This document shows positions 8,930 to 17,493 of a stretch of DNA of 42,344 nt, in pieces. The first letter of the stretch is position 1; the number at the start of each line of letters is the position of its first letter. This DNA comes from Caulobacter vibrioides (lineage in GTDB: Bacteria > Pseudomonadota > Alphaproteobacteria > Caulobacterales > Caulobacteraceae). A program made the position numbers and the translations under genes. The stretch is from NCBI GenBank assembly GCA_001449105.1, contig LNIY01000093.1, forward strand, positions 1-42,344, given 5' to 3'. The notes under the pieces were generated by a model. That model was not told the origin of the DNA and ran no database searches. It was given only the letters and a program-made list of their open reading frames with translations.

Positions 8930-9636
8930 TCACGCTGATGGCGATATTGGTCGTGGATTTATCCTCGTATGGCTATTCGCCCGAGGTGATAAATGAGCGC
9001 GGCGAAAAGAACTGCAATACGTTTTACAGAACCATCGAGAGGCTTGGGGGCTTCGATAACCTGAGCCCAGCCGAGCGCAATCGGTATGCGGGCTATAGCT
9101 GGCTCTGCCCGCTGTTCGACGACTTGCTGAGGAAGGAGTCGGCGAAGAGCGCCAAGGCGCCGGTGGTCCCCGTTAAGACGCGGTACAAGGAGCCGCCGCT
9201 CAAGTCGATCCGGGAGGCCTCTGCCAAGGTCAAGCCGGTGATCCACCCGCCGGTCGATGCGGGCGCGCCGCCGCCGTCGAATCCCGTAACGCCGTCGGTC
9301 GAAACGCGAGACGATGATGTCGCCCTCTGCGAAGGCGCGGGCGTCGGGTGGATCGAGGTCACGAAGTCCGACGTCGGCGTATTCTACGCGGGCGGGCCGC
9401 CGACGGCGTCCTCCACGGCGCCGGGCGTCGTGCCTCAGCTACGGGACCGTCTGACGTTCGCCTCGCCGGTGACCACTCAGGTCTTCCGTTCCCAGATCCC
9501 CTGCCTGCTGTCGTCGGACATGGGCTGCGAGTCCGAGCAGATGAGCGGCGAGTTTCAGGTCGCGGGTCGGGTCATGTTCGCGCATGACGTCGGCGGACGC
9601 GATCGGTGGCAACTCTGCGTGACCAGGAGAAACTGA
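8926..9636 (+). CDS. Unknown protein with proline-rich linker
   Basis: A 236-residue protein of no known family. It begins with a short hydrophobic stretch (MITLMAILVVDLSSYGYS) that could be a weak signal or anchor. A small helical domain follows, including FYRTIERLGGFDNLSPAERNR, then a Pro/Lys-rich linker (about 70-125), then a C-terminal domain with paired Cys (CLLSSDMGC and others). ATG 8926 overlaps the previous stop as ATGA and has GGAGG 8 bp upstream, so it is preferred over the GTG two codons earlier. Third in the operon; the next gene starts 1 bp after its stop. Confidence 0.7.
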   Translation: MITLMAILVVDLSSYGYSPEVINERGEKNCNTFYRTIERLGGFDNLSPAERNRYAGYSWLCPLFDDLLRKESAKSAKAPVVPVKTRYKEPPLKSIREASAKVKPVIHPPVDAGAPPPSNPVTPSVETRDDDVALCEGAGVGWIEVTKSDVGVFYAGGPPTASSTAPGVVPQLRDRLTFASPVTTQVFRSQIPCLLSSDMGCESEQMSGEFQVAGRVMFAHDVGGRDRWQLCVTRRN

Positions 9637-9637
9637 A

Positions 9638-10105
9638 ATGCGCGTGTCTTTAGCGATCCTCGCCGCCGCCATGGCGATGTCCACCGCCGTTGGCGCCCAG
9701 GCGCAGCAAGCGACCCCGGTCGCCCGTGTCTGCCTGGCCGCCTACAGCGAGGCCGCCGGTCAGGCGCGTTACCGCGTTACGGTCGATTGGGGCGCTCTGC
9801 CGGCTGACCGCTACGCCCGGGTGGACCTGGCGGCTCGCGATGCGTCCGGGGCGTTCTGGCCCCAGCTCCACAGCGAGCGACTGCGGCCTGGCAAGCAGCA
9901 AGGCACGGCCCTGTTCACCGTTTCGGACGTCTCCCAGTATCCGCTCGACTTCTTCCTGATCGGGATGAGCGAGGCGGCGCGCAGGGATTTCGACCTCAGC
10001 TGTCGCCGGGAGGGCTTCTGTTCGCTCGCCCTGCCGGTCGAAGGGATCGAAACGCTCGGGCAGGGCGCGTCCATCAGCGGTCCGAAAACCGCGCCCCGTT
10101 GCTGA
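9638..10105 (+). CDS. Small secreted protein, unknown function
   Basis: A 155-residue exported protein with a clear signal peptide (MRVSLAILAAAMAMSTAVGAQA, cleavage near residue 22). The mature part looks like a compact beta-rich domain (YRVTVDWGALP, YARVDLAARDASG) and ends with Cys residues in LSCRREGFC and at the last position, suggesting disulfides in the periplasm. No family was recognised. It is the last of four genes read together; the spacing of 1 bp from the previous gene makes co-translation likely. Confidence 0.72.
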   Translation: MRVSLAILAAAMAMSTAVGAQAQQATPVARVCLAAYSEAAGQARYRVTVDWGALPADRYARVDLAARDASGAFWPQLHSERLRPGKQQGTALFTVSDVSQYPLDFFLIGMSEAARRDFDLSCRREGFCSLALPVEGIETLGQGASISGPKTAPRC

Positions 10106-10171
10106 GCGCCTAGCCGCTCCGGCTTAGGGCGGATCGACATTCAAGGTCTTGCCGCGCTCCCCAACCGGCCC

Positions 10172-10268
10172 AATCCCTGCGAAGGCGGGGGCCCAAGCTG
10201 GCTTTCAGGGCGTGGCTAAGCCTCGGATCATCTCCGAGCTCGGCTTGGATCCCCGCCTTCGCGGGGAT
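10172..10268. repeat. Nested inverted repeat (CCCCGCGAAGGCGGGG type), copy 1
   Basis: The left arm ATCCCTGCGAAGGCGGGG plus CCCAAGCTG and the right arm near 10241-10268 (CGGCTTGGATCCCCGCCTTCGCGGGGAT) are near-perfect inverted copies. Each arm holds its own small hairpin. It lies between convergent genes (secreted protein and yqgE), so it may stop transcription from both sides. Copies 2 and 3 are at 11531-11622 and 41850-41937. Confidence 0.8.
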
Positions 10269-10311
10269 GCTCGGTGAGAAATCGGCCCGAGCGCAGGAAT
10301 GTCGATCAGCC

Positions 10312-10908
10312 CTAGGCCCGCCCGGCCTGGGCCGAGAGGTGGTCGGCGGTGATGCCGATCTTGGCCAGGGCGCGGGTCCACTTGCTCTCGTGGTCGTCGC
10401 CGAACAGCAGGGCCTCGTCGGCGTCGCAGATGAGCCAGACGTTGTCGCGCAGTTCCTGCTCCAGCTGGCCGGGGCCCCAGCCGGAATAGCCCAGCGCCAG
10501 GATCGCCCGGCGCGGGCGGTGGATGCGGCTGCCCAGGGCGTCCAGCGCGTCGCGGGTGACGGTCAGGGCCAGGCCGTCGGCCACCGGCGAGGTGGAGTCC
10601 GGCGAGACGTAGTCGTCGGTATGCAGCACGAAGCCGCGCTCGCGCTCGACCGGGCCGCCCAGCATGACGAGGTCGCTGGGCGCGCGGACCTCGGGATCCA
10701 CGCCCAGCTTGTCGAGCAGCTCGTACACCGTCAGGCCCTCGACCGGGCGGTTGACAGCCAGGCCCATGGCCTGCTCGTCGTCGTGCGAGCACAGATAGAC
10801 CACGGCGCGCTCGAAGCGCGGGTCCTCGATGCCCGGCATGGCCACCAGGAGCCGGCCGGTCAGGAATTGGCCCTCGCCGTCGAGGGGAGCGGTCTCGGGA
10901 GCGTCCAT
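10312..10908 (-). CDS. YqgE/AlgH family protein
   Basis: A 198-residue protein of the YqgE/AlgH family (DUF179). Signature segments are LTGRLLVAMPGIEDPRFERAVVYLC, then AMGLAVNRP, then LGGPVERERGFVLH, and ALGYSGWGPGQLEQEL. The fold is known, but the molecular role is not settled; the alginate-regulator label from Pseudomonas has not been generalised. ATG 10908 is chosen; a TTG seven codons upstream is also in frame, and neither has a strong Shine-Dalgarno. It is divergent from the peroxiredoxin gene with about 108 bp between starts. Confidence 0.92.
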   Translation of the reverse strand: MDAPETAPLDGEGQFLTGRLLVAMPGIEDPRFERAVVYLCSHDDEQAMGLAVNRPVEGLTVYELLDKLGVDPEVRAPSDLVMLGGPVERERGFVLHTDDYVSPDSTSPVADGLALTVTRDALDALGSRIHRPRRAILALGYSGWGPGQLEQELRDNVWLICDADEALLFGDDHESKWTRALAKIGITADHLSAQAGRA

Positions 10909-11016
10909 CTGTTGAGGATCGACACACAACGCGTCCGTTTCAAGTCAAACCACGTTATTGGCGAACCGATCCGGACGCTTTATCTCCGGACGGCCCTTTC
11001 AGCACAGGATCACACC

Positions 11017-11499
11017 ATGGCGATCAAGGTTGGCGACACGCTTCCGGCGGCCACGTTCATGACCAGCACGGCCGAAGGCCCGGCTCCGGTCACCTCCGAC
11101 GACCTCTTCAAGGGCAAGACCGTCGCCCTCTTCGCCGTCCCCGGCGCGTTCACCCCGACCTGCTCGGCCAAGCACCTGCCGGGCTTCAAGGAGAAGGCGG
11201 CCGAACTCAAGGCCAAGGGCGTCGACACCATCGCCTGCATCTCGGTCAACGACGTCTTCGTGATGAAGGCCTGGGGCGCCGACCAGGGCATCAGCGACGA
11301 AGTGGTGCTTCTGGCCGACGGCAACGGCGACTTCACCCGCGCCATCGGCCTGGACTTCGACGGCAGCAAGTTCGGCATGGGCTCGCGCTCGCAGCGCTAC
11401 TCGCTGATCGCCAAGGACGGCGTCGTCACGACCCTGAACGTCGAGGAAGCCGGCGAATTCAAGGTCTCGTCGGCCGACTACATGCTGGGCCAGCTGTAA
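11017..11499 (+). CDS. Peroxiredoxin, Prx5 type
   Basis: A 160-residue thiol peroxidase reducing hydrogen peroxide and alkyl hydroperoxides in the cytoplasm. The peroxidatic cysteine is C49 in the Prx5 hallmark PGAFTPTCSAKHLPGF. Downstream blocks DTIACISVNDVFVMKAWG and LADGNGDFTRAIGL are typical of the Prx5/AhpC-TSA glutaredoxin-dependent group. The length is normal and there is no signal peptide. It stands alone between yqgE (divergent) and a repeat that precedes a convergent metallopeptidase gene. Confidence 0.94.
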   Translation: MAIKVGDTLPAATFMTSTAEGPAPVTSDDLFKGKTVALFAVPGAFTPTCSAKHLPGFKEKAAELKAKGVDTIACISVNDVFVMKAWGADQGISDEVVLLADGNGDFTRAIGLDFDGSKFGMGSRSQRYSLIAKDGVVTTLNVEEAGEFKVSSADYMLGQL

Positions 11500-11530
11500 G
11501 CAGGTCCATTCGGAATCTCTGTTCCGAGCC

Positions 11531-11622
11531 TCCCCGCGCAGGCGGGGATCCAAGCCGAGGATGCGGATCCGGCCACGCCGCCGCATCCCTAAGGTCAGCT
11601 TGGGTCCCCGCCTTCGCGGGGA
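11531..11622. repeat. Nested inverted repeat, copy 2
   Basis: Outer arms TCCCCGCGCAGGCGGGGATCCAAGC (11531-11555) and its inverted near-copy at 11598-11622 enclose a further stem (GGATGCGG near 11559 with CCGCATCC near 11581). Each outer arm also forms a GC-rich hairpin. It lies between convergent genes (peroxiredoxin and YgjP-like peptidase) and the right arm is followed by ATTTTCG, so a bidirectional terminator role is plausible. Confidence 0.8.
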
Positions 11623-11646
11623 TTTTCGTAGGGGTAAGAAGAAGGC

Positions 11647-12381
11647 TCAGGCCGAGATCGCGTGCAGCTCCGCCGCATGCGACCGCAGCCAGGCCCGATG
11701 CGGGGCGGGATCGCCGATCAGGGTCTCGCACAGCGCCCAGAAGCGCGGGCCGTGATTGGCCTCGACGAGGTGGGCGCATTCGTGGGCGACGACGTAGTCG
11801 GCCACCGCCGCCGGGGCCAGCACCAGCCGCCAGCTGTAGCGGATCGCCGCCGGCGCGCCCGGACTGGCCGGGCGGCACGAGCCCCAGCGGGCCTTGGGGT
11901 CGGCCACCGCCACCGACGGCATCGGCCGTCCCAGCCGTCCGGCGTGATGGGCGGTGCGTTCGGTCAGGATCTCCAGCGCCCGGTGCTTGACCAGCCGCAG
12001 GATCTTCAAGGACCAGTTGGCGTCGTCAGGCGCGATCAGCGCGTCCTCGGTCATCCGCGCCCGGCCCGGGCCGACCTCCAGCCGATAGGGCTTGCCCCAG
12101 ACCTTCAGCACGCCGCCGGGCTCGATCACCTGGCGGCCTGGCAGGGCGGCCAGCTGCAGGCTCATCCAGCCGGCCTTCTCGTGGGCGAAGGCCACGGCCT
12201 CGGTCAGGCGGCGCTGGTTGGGGGCGATGGCGACGATCTCGGACTTGGCCCGGTCCACCCGCAGCGACACCCGCCGCGCCCGGCCGTCGACCTTCAGGCG
12301 CACGGCGCAGCGCTCGATCTCCAGCCGGTCGCCGTCGGCGAGGCGTGGAGCGGCTTTGGGCTGCGGGCGGAAGAGGTTCAT
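11647..12381 (-). CDS. YgjP-like zinc metallopeptidase (M48 / DUF45)
   Basis: A 244-residue cytoplasmic protein. The zinc motif HECAH is at 200-204 with a further His in EANHGPRFW (H210). The RWGSC segment near 165-169 is the signature of the YgjP / SprT-like DUF45 group of M48-related peptidases. The N-terminal part carries the typical RRVSLRVDRAKSEIV block. The ATG at 12381 has AGGGGG just upstream. The substrate is unknown in the family. It faces the peroxiredoxin gene and is divergent from the lipase-like gene, with 123 bp between starts. Confidence 0.9.
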   Translation of the reverse strand: MNLFRPQPKAAPRLADGDRLEIERCAVRLKVDGRARRVSLRVDRAKSEIVAIAPNQRRLTEAVAFAHEKAGWMSLQLAALPGRQVIEPGGVLKVWGKPYRLEVGPGRARMTEDALIAPDDANWSLKILRLVKHRALEILTERTAHHAGRLGRPMPSVAVADPKARWGSCRPASPGAPAAIRYSWRLVLAPAAVADYVVAHECAHLVEANHGPRFWALCETLIGDPAPHRAWLRSHAAELHAISA

Positions 12382-12504
12382 CGTCCCCCTAGATCGCCCC
12401 GCTCGCGGCTGGGCGCAAGAGTCCGAGCGTAGCCGTTGACCGCCCGGTCGCCCAGGATCTACCTTCGGGATATCTTCGATACATAGGCTATCTGGGGGCG
12501 AGCC

Positions 12505-13452
12505 ATGGCCGTGCCGTTGAAGGTTCCCACGCGTAGCGAGCGCAGCCCCGCCCTGGCGGCCGCCGTCCGAAGCCATGCCCGCACGGGCGCGCCCTTCGGC
12601 GCCGGGCACGAGGCGCTGGCCGCGCTCAGCGCCTGGGTCTATCGCTCGTTCCACGATCCTTCCACCCAGGCCACCGCGCCCCTGTGGCTGGCCGAGCTGG
12701 GCCTGGTCGCACCGATCCCGCCGGCCAACGACCGCGACAACGGCTACGACGCCTTCGCCTTCTACGCGCCGGGACCGGCGGAACTGGTCGTGGTCAACCG
12801 CGGCACCGACAGCGAGCTGGACTGGCTGCTGAACTTCAAGACCGCCGTGCTCAAGGACACCCGGACGGTCGTCGCCGCACTCGACTACGCCCTTGCCGCC
12901 CACGCCGCCCTGGTCTCGCACGGCCTGGCCGTACGGCGCGTGACCTTCACCGGCCATTCGCTGGGCGGGGCCATGGCCGAGGCCCAGGCCGCGCTGTTCC
13001 GCGCCTCCGCCGGCCTGCCGGGGCATCTGCCGATCGCCTGCACGGGCTTTGCCTCGGCCCCCTTCGCCGAAGCCATCCGGGTGGTCGCGGCCGCCCGGGG
13101 GCTGGGCGCGGTCGACGCCCAGACCATCGCCGCCAGCCGCCACTACATCCGCCCCAACGACCCGATACACGGGACCGAGATCGCCGGAACACGCCTGGCC
13201 AGGGTGGTCGCCGACGACCTCAATCTCTATGGCGTGGTCCGCCAGCGGCACGGCACGGGACCGTCGGGCTTCGAGACCTACACCCTGATCGGCAATCCGA
13301 TCGCCCACGACTCCTTCCTCTACTTCCATTTCTGGAACAGGGCGGGAGAGTTCCACCTCGTGCGGCACTTCAAGGGCGGCTTCCACCTGTGGAACGACGC
13401 CGCGCCCGAGCGCCTGTCGCTGGGCCGCAGCTTGCCGGCGATCTTCAACTGA
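12505..13452 (+). CDS. Lipase-like alpha/beta hydrolase
   Basis: A 315-residue protein resembling class 3 lipases. The nucleophile elbow GHSLGGAMAEAQ places the Ser at S152. VVVNRGTDSELDW upstream corresponds to the RGT oxyanion segment of that class. A late His in the C-terminal 60 residues could complete the triad. There is no signal peptide, so a cytoplasmic role is more likely than secretion. The ATG at 12505 follows CTGGGGGCG. It is 17 bp upstream of a small unknown gene and may share a transcript with it. Confidence 0.85.
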   Translation: MAVPLKVPTRSERSPALAAAVRSHARTGAPFGAGHEALAALSAWVYRSFHDPSTQATAPLWLAELGLVAPIPPANDRDNGYDAFAFYAPGPAELVVVNRGTDSELDWLLNFKTAVLKDTRTVVAALDYALAAHAALVSHGLAVRRVTFTGHSLGGAMAEAQAALFRASAGLPGHLPIACTGFASAPFAEAIRVVAAARGLGAVDAQTIAASRHYIRPNDPIHGTEIAGTRLARVVADDLNLYGVVRQRHGTGPSGFETYTLIGNPIAHDSFLYFHFWNRAGEFHLVRHFKGGFHLWNDAAPERLSLGRSLPAIFN

Positions 13453-13469
13453 CGCCCGTCGGAGACCGA

Positions 13470-13967
13470 ATGCTCGACCTCGTCTGCCTGTCCGAACCGT
13501 TCTGCGTGACGCGCGACTACGAGGCGGCCTCGGAAGCCGCCGGCCCCTTTCGCGTCGTCCGCGACGGCCGGCCCGTCGAGGCCGCGCCCGAGGCGGTCGC
13601 GCGACTGGGGGTGAAGGTGAGCTTCGGCGGGAGCGACAACCTGGTCACGCTGCCGGCCGACGGCCTGCGCCAGACCTGCGTCGACGGCGCCTGCGTGGTG
13701 TTCCGGAGCTGGTGCGAGGGGCTGACCTGCACGTTGCAGGCCGGCGCCGTGGACGGCCGCGCCGAGCCCTTCCTGCACCAGATCAGCCTGGCGGCCGTCA
13801 GCGCCGACGCGCTGGCGCGGGCCCGGGCGGAGGTCTTCGTCTCTGTCGACGGCGGCCGGCGGCGGCTGTCTCTCGCGCAGCTGGGCGAGGGCGATCCGGC
13901 CGCGCCGGGCCTCTACACCGCCCCCGTCCGTCCCGGAGACCGCCGCCTGCGGGGACCGGCCGACTAG
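13470..13967 (+). CDS. Hypothetical protein
   Basis: A 165-residue protein of unknown family. It is rich in Ala, Gly, Val and Arg, has a central cysteine cluster (RQTCVDGACVVFRSWCEGLTC), and looks beta-rich. No signal peptide or membrane helix is visible. It follows the lipase-like gene by 17 bp, with GGAGA 6 bp before the ATG. Its TAG stop shares the palindromic CTAG (13964-13967) with the stop of the convergent depolymerase gene. Confidence 0.65.
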   Translation: MLDLVCLSEPFCVTRDYEAASEAAGPFRVVRDGRPVEAAPEAVARLGVKVSFGGSDNLVTLPADGLRQTCVDGACVVFRSWCEGLTCTLQAGAVDGRAEPFLHQISLAAVSADALARARAEVFVSVDGGRRRLSLAQLGEGDPAAPGLYTAPVRPGDRRLRGPAD

Positions 13968-15229
13968 GCCTTCTTGCCCGCGAAGTTGGGATCGGTGCGC
14001 AGGATGAAGTCGCGCACCTTGGGATAGATCTCCTCGCGGAACCGTCGACCGTTGAACACGCCGTAGTGGCCGACGCCCGGCTGGACGTAGTCCTCCTTGA
14101 GGTCGGCGGGAATGTTGACGCACAGGTCGTGGGCGGCCTGGGTCTGGCCGATGCCCGAGATGTCGTCCTTCTCGCCTTCGACGGTCATCAGGCCGATGTC
14201 GGTGATGGCCGCGGTGTTCACGTGCCGCCCGCGATGCATCAGCTCGCCCTTCGGCAGCAGGTGGCGCTGGAAGACGATGTCGATGGTCTGGAGATAGAAC
14301 TCCTCGGTGAGGTCGAGAACCGACAGGTACTCGTCGTAGAATTCCAGGTGCTTGTCGGCCTCGTCGCCGTCGCCCTCGACCAGGCTGTTGAAGTAGCGGC
14401 GGTGGGCTTCCTGGTGCTTGTCGGCGTTCATGCTCATGAAGCTGGCCAGTTGCACGAAGCCCGGATAGACGCGCCGGCCCATGCCCGGATAGGGCGCGGG
14501 CACGGTGTAGATCATGTTGGACTGGAACCAGGTGAAGGGCTTTTCCTCCGCCAGGTTGTTGGTCACGGTCGGCGACAGGCGCGCGTCGATCGGCGAGCCC
14601 ATGAAGGTCATGCTGGCCGGACGCGACGGATCGCCGTCCTCGGCCATCAGCGCGGCGGCGGCCAGCACAGGCGGCCCGGGCTGGCAGACGGCCAGCACGT
14701 TGGGGCGCGGGCCCAGCACCCGCAGCATGTCGCGGATGTGGTCGATATAGTCGTGGAAGTCGAAGCGGCCCTGCAGGACCGAGACCTCGCGGGCGTTCTG
14801 CCAATCGACGATGAACACCGCGTGGTTGGGCAGGAAGGCCTCGACCGTGCCGCGCAGCAGCGTGGCGTAGTGACCCGAAAGCGGCGCGACGATCAGCACG
14901 GCGGGATCAAGGTCGAAGCGGCCGGCCCGGCGCATGTCCGACATGTCGCGGTCGAACTGGATCAGCCGCGCCCAGGGGCTCTGCCACACGACGGTCGGGC
15001 GCACGCGCACGTCGACGTCGTTGATCTTGACGCTGTCGATGCGCCAGTCCGGCTTGCCGTAGCGGCGGGTGACGTTGGAGAACAGGTCCGCGCCGGCATA
15101 GAGCCGCCGGCCGAGCTCGGTATTGGCGGCCGGATTCAGCGGCGAGCCCCAGAAGTCCCGGGCCGCGCGGGCCGCCAGGCGCATGGGGGTCGAGGCGTAG
15201 AAGCTCGCTTCGTGCAGGGCGTAGAGCAT
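13964..15229 (-). CDS. phaZ: Intracellular polyhydroxybutyrate depolymerase
   Basis: A 421-residue PhaZ of the intracellular, native-granule type. The lipase-box equivalent has a Cys nucleophile: VCQPGPP with C182, matching the position known from Ralstonia PhaZ1. The N-terminus MLYALHEASFYASTPMRLAARAARDFW and the C-terminal GVGHYGVFNGRRFREEIYP are family hallmarks. It mobilises stored PHB to hydroxybutyrate oligomers. ATG 15229 is preceded by GGAGACGG; ten further upstream in-frame codons are not family sequence. No PHB synthase or phasin gene is in the window. Confidence 0.95.
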   Translation of the reverse strand: MLYALHEASFYASTPMRLAARAARDFWGSPLNPAANTELGRRLYAGADLFSNVTRRYGKPDWRIDSVKINDVDVRVRPTVVWQSPWARLIQFDRDMSDMRRAGRFDLDPAVLIVAPLSGHYATLLRGTVEAFLPNHAVFIVDWQNAREVSVLQGRFDFHDYIDHIRDMLRVLGPRPNVLAVCQPGPPVLAAAALMAEDGDPSRPASMTFMGSPIDARLSPTVTNNLAEEKPFTWFQSNMIYTVPAPYPGMGRRVYPGFVQLASFMSMNADKHQEAHRRYFNSLVEGDGDEADKHLEFYDEYLSVLDLTEEFYLQTIDIVFQRHLLPKGELMHRGRHVNTAAITDIGLMTVEGEKDDISGIGQTQAAHDLCVNIPADLKEDYVQPGVGHYGVFNGRRFREEIYPKVRDFILRTDPNFAGKKA

Positions 15230-15353
15230 GCCGTCTCCAGCGATTGTGCGCTGCAACATAACACGCCGGCCGTTAAGAAGGTACAGCCCTGAGGTGACCT
15301 AAGGGCGCCGCAACGCAAAAAATGGGCGAACCTTCTCCTGTCGGGGAGATTCC

Positions 15354-15947
15354 TTAAGCGCCCTTCATCGCCGCCTTCAGCTGGCGGGCGATCTCGTCGG
15401 GGGGCGAGCCGTAGCCGATCACGCTGTGGAAGCGGCCCTTGGGATCGATGACATAGATCATCGTGGAGTGGTCGACGGTGTAGTCGGGTCCGTCGCCGAC
15501 CTTCTTGGCGTAGGCGCGATAGGCCTTCACCGTCGCGTCCACCTGCTCCTGCGTGCCGGTCAGGCCGACGATGTTCTTGGGCAGGTGGCCGGCGGTCAGG
15601 TAGGTCTTCATCTGGGCCGGGGTGTCGCGGGCCGGGTCGACCGAGATCATCACGATCTGCAGGTCCTTGGCCCTGGGGCCCAGCTGGTCGCTGGCGGTCG
15701 CCAGGGCCTGCAGCGTGCCCGGGCAGACGTCGGGGCAGTAGGTGAAGCCGAAGAACATCGCGCTCCACTTTCCCTTCAGCACGCTCTCGTCGGTCGGCTT
15801 GCCGTCGTAGTCGACCAGCTCGAACGGCCCGCCCACCGCCGCCGGCTTGGGCGCGGAGCGGAAAACGCCGCTTTCGACGATCAGCGCGCCGGCCACCAGA
15901 ACGCCCACGATGCACACGGCCAGGACCATCAGGCGGTTGCGGTTCAT
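15354..15947 (-). CDS. SCO-family copper chaperone / thiol-disulfide protein
   Basis: A 197-residue membrane-anchored periplasmic protein. One N-terminal helix (about residues 6-24) precedes a thioredoxin-fold domain. The copper ligands are C71 and C75 in FTYCPDVCPG and H160 in TVDHSTMIYVID. SCO/SenC/PrrC proteins deliver copper to the CuA site of cytochrome oxidase. In Rhodobacter, SenC/PrrC is encoded beside regB-regA and influences redox signalling. Here it is divergent from regB with 56 bp between starts, so both promoters share that gap. Confidence 0.95.
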   Translation of the reverse strand: MNRNRLMVLAVCIVGVLVAGALIVESGVFRSAPKPAAVGGPFELVDYDGKPTDESVLKGKWSAMFFGFTYCPDVCPGTLQALATASDQLGPRAKDLQIVMISVDPARDTPAQMKTYLTAGHLPKNIVGLTGTQEQVDATVKAYRAYAKKVGDGPDYTVDHSTMIYVIDPKGRFHSVIGYGSPPDEIARQLKAAMKGA

Positions 15948-16003
15948 GGGCTTGCATCCTTTGGGGCTCGCCAGATCGAATTTTCTGGCCTTAATGTGGC
16001 GTC

Positions 16004-17404
16004 ATGGCCGACGCTTCGTTCAAGGACGCGCCGAAGAAACCATCACCCGACGGGCTCGATAGGCCCGACGGCGCAGCCGCGCAAGACAGCGACGACTGGT
16101 CCTGGGCGGGCCCCGGACTGCGTCAGGGACGCCTTCGGGTGAGAACGCTGATCGCCCAACGCTGGCTGACGGTGGCGGGGCAATCGGTGACGGTGCTGTT
16201 CTGCGGCCTGGTGCTCGACCGGCAGATTCCCTACGCCCTGTGCTTCTCGCTGATCGCCCTGTCGGCCTGGCTGAACGTGCTGATCGGCCTGGCCTCGACC
16301 GGCCAGCGCCTGGCCCGCGACGTCGAGGCCACCGCCCAGATCGCCTTCGACATCCTGCAGCTGTCGGGGATGCTGTACCTGACCGGCGGGGTCTATAATC
16401 CGTTCTCCCTGCTGCTGATCGCGCCCGTCACCCTGGCGGCCGCCACCTTGCCGGCGCGGTACGCCCTGGGCCTGGGCGTGCTGGCGGTGATCGCCACCGT
16501 CGTGCTGGCCTTCCTCTACATGCCGCTGCCGGTGGCCGTCGGCGTGTCGCCGCCCCGGCCCGAGGCCTCGCTGATGTCGGGCATCGTCGCCGCCAGGATC
16601 CTCGGCATCGTCGTCACCGGGCTCTACGCCTGGCAGGCGGCCACCGAGTCGGCACGCATGGAGCTGGCCCTCAACGTCACCGAGACCGTGCTGGCCCGCG
16701 AGCAGCGCCTGTCGGCCCTGGGCGCCCTGGCCGCGGCCGCGGCGCACGAGCTGGGCACGCCGCTGGCCACCATCTCGGTCGTCGCTCGCGAGATGGCGCG
16801 CGGCGCCCCCGACGAGCAGACCCGCGAGGACGCCGAGCTCCTGATCGGCCAGGCGGCCCGCTGCCGCGAGATCCTTCAGCGCCTGACCGAGATGCCCGAG
16901 GCCCAGGACGCCGTCCACGAACGGATGAGTCTGACCCAGCTGGTGCACGAGATCATCGAGCCGCACATGATCCACGGCGTGCGGGTCGAGGCGGTGGTCA
17001 ACGGGCCTTCGGGCGAGTCGGCCCCCGACGTCTGGCGCCGGGCCGAGGTGATCCACGCCCTGACCTCGATCGTCGAGAACGCCGTCGACTTCGCCCGCTC
17101 GGAGGTGATCGTCGTCGCCCGTTTCGACCCGCGCTCGATCCTGATCGAGGTGCGCGACGACGGGCCGGGCTTCTCGCCCGAGGTGCTGGCCAAGCTGGGC
17201 GAGCCCTATGTCACCTCGCGTCCGGGGGCGGAGGGCTCGCGCACCGGCCACATCGGCATGGGTCTCGGCTTCTTCATCGCCAAGACGCTCCTGGAACGGA
17301 CCGGGGCCGCCGTGGATTTCAGAAATGGCAGGCGCGGCGGCGCCGTGGTCGCGGCCCGTTGGCCACGCCCGGCGATGGAAGCTCCCGGCTTCATCGGGGT
17401 TTGA
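16004..17404 (+). CDS. regB: Redox-sensing histidine kinase RegB/PrrB/ActS type
   Basis: A 466-residue membrane kinase. About six hydrophobic helices span residues 50-215. They include the ubiquinone-binding motif GGVYNPF (128-134). The H-box AAAHELGTPLATI puts the phospho-acceptor at H248. A Cys in AARCREIL (C287) occupies the place of the redox-active RegB cysteine. N, G1 and G2 ATP boxes follow (VENAVDFA, DDGPGFS, GMGLGFFIAKTLL). The family senses quinone-pool redox state and controls respiration, carbon and nitrogen genes through RegA. The regA gene follows 89 bp downstream. Confidence 0.95.
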   Translation: MADASFKDAPKKPSPDGLDRPDGAAAQDSDDWSWAGPGLRQGRLRVRTLIAQRWLTVAGQSVTVLFCGLVLDRQIPYALCFSLIALSAWLNVLIGLASTGQRLARDVEATAQIAFDILQLSGMLYLTGGVYNPFSLLLIAPVTLAAATLPARYALGLGVLAVIATVVLAFLYMPLPVAVGVSPPRPEASLMSGIVAARILGIVVTGLYAWQAATESARMELALNVTETVLAREQRLSALGALAAAAAHELGTPLATISVVAREMARGAPDEQTREDAELLIGQAARCREILQRLTEMPEAQDAVHERMSLTQLVHEIIEPHMIHGVRVEAVVNGPSGESAPDVWRRAEVIHALTSIVENAVDFARSEVIVVARFDPRSILIEVRDDGPGFSPEVLAKLGEPYVTSRPGAEGSRTGHIGMGLGFFIAKTLLERTGAAVDFRNGRRGGAVVAARWPRPAMEAPGFIGV

Positions 17405-17412
17405 GTACGAAA

Positions 17413-17434
17413 GACTTGCGAAGTTTTGCAAGTC
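17413..17434 (+). promoter_or_regulatory. Inverted repeat between regB and regA
   Basis: GACTTGC (17413-17419) and GCAAGTC (17428-17434) form a perfect 7-bp inverted repeat around GAAGTTTT. It begins 8 bases after the regB stop and 60 bases before the preferred regA start. The surrounding bases are noticeably AT-richer than the genes. It may be a protein-binding site or a weak hairpin; there is no T-run after it. Confidence 0.45.
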
Positions 17435-17493
17435 GTAGACATGATGCGGACACGACACCCGGTTGAGTAATGGCGCGGGGAGGCGCTGAGTTG

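Noticed and set aside
11647..13386. A 579-codon minus frame joining the YgjP-like gene with sequence opposite the lipase gene
   Set aside because: The N-terminal half overlaps a real plus-strand lipase-like gene; ATG 12381 with AGGGGG gives a normal-length peptidase.
15317..15349. Short hairpin and A-run after the SCO gene as a terminator
   Set aside because: The stem is only 5 bp and lies 11 bases from the T-run, too far for intrinsic termination.
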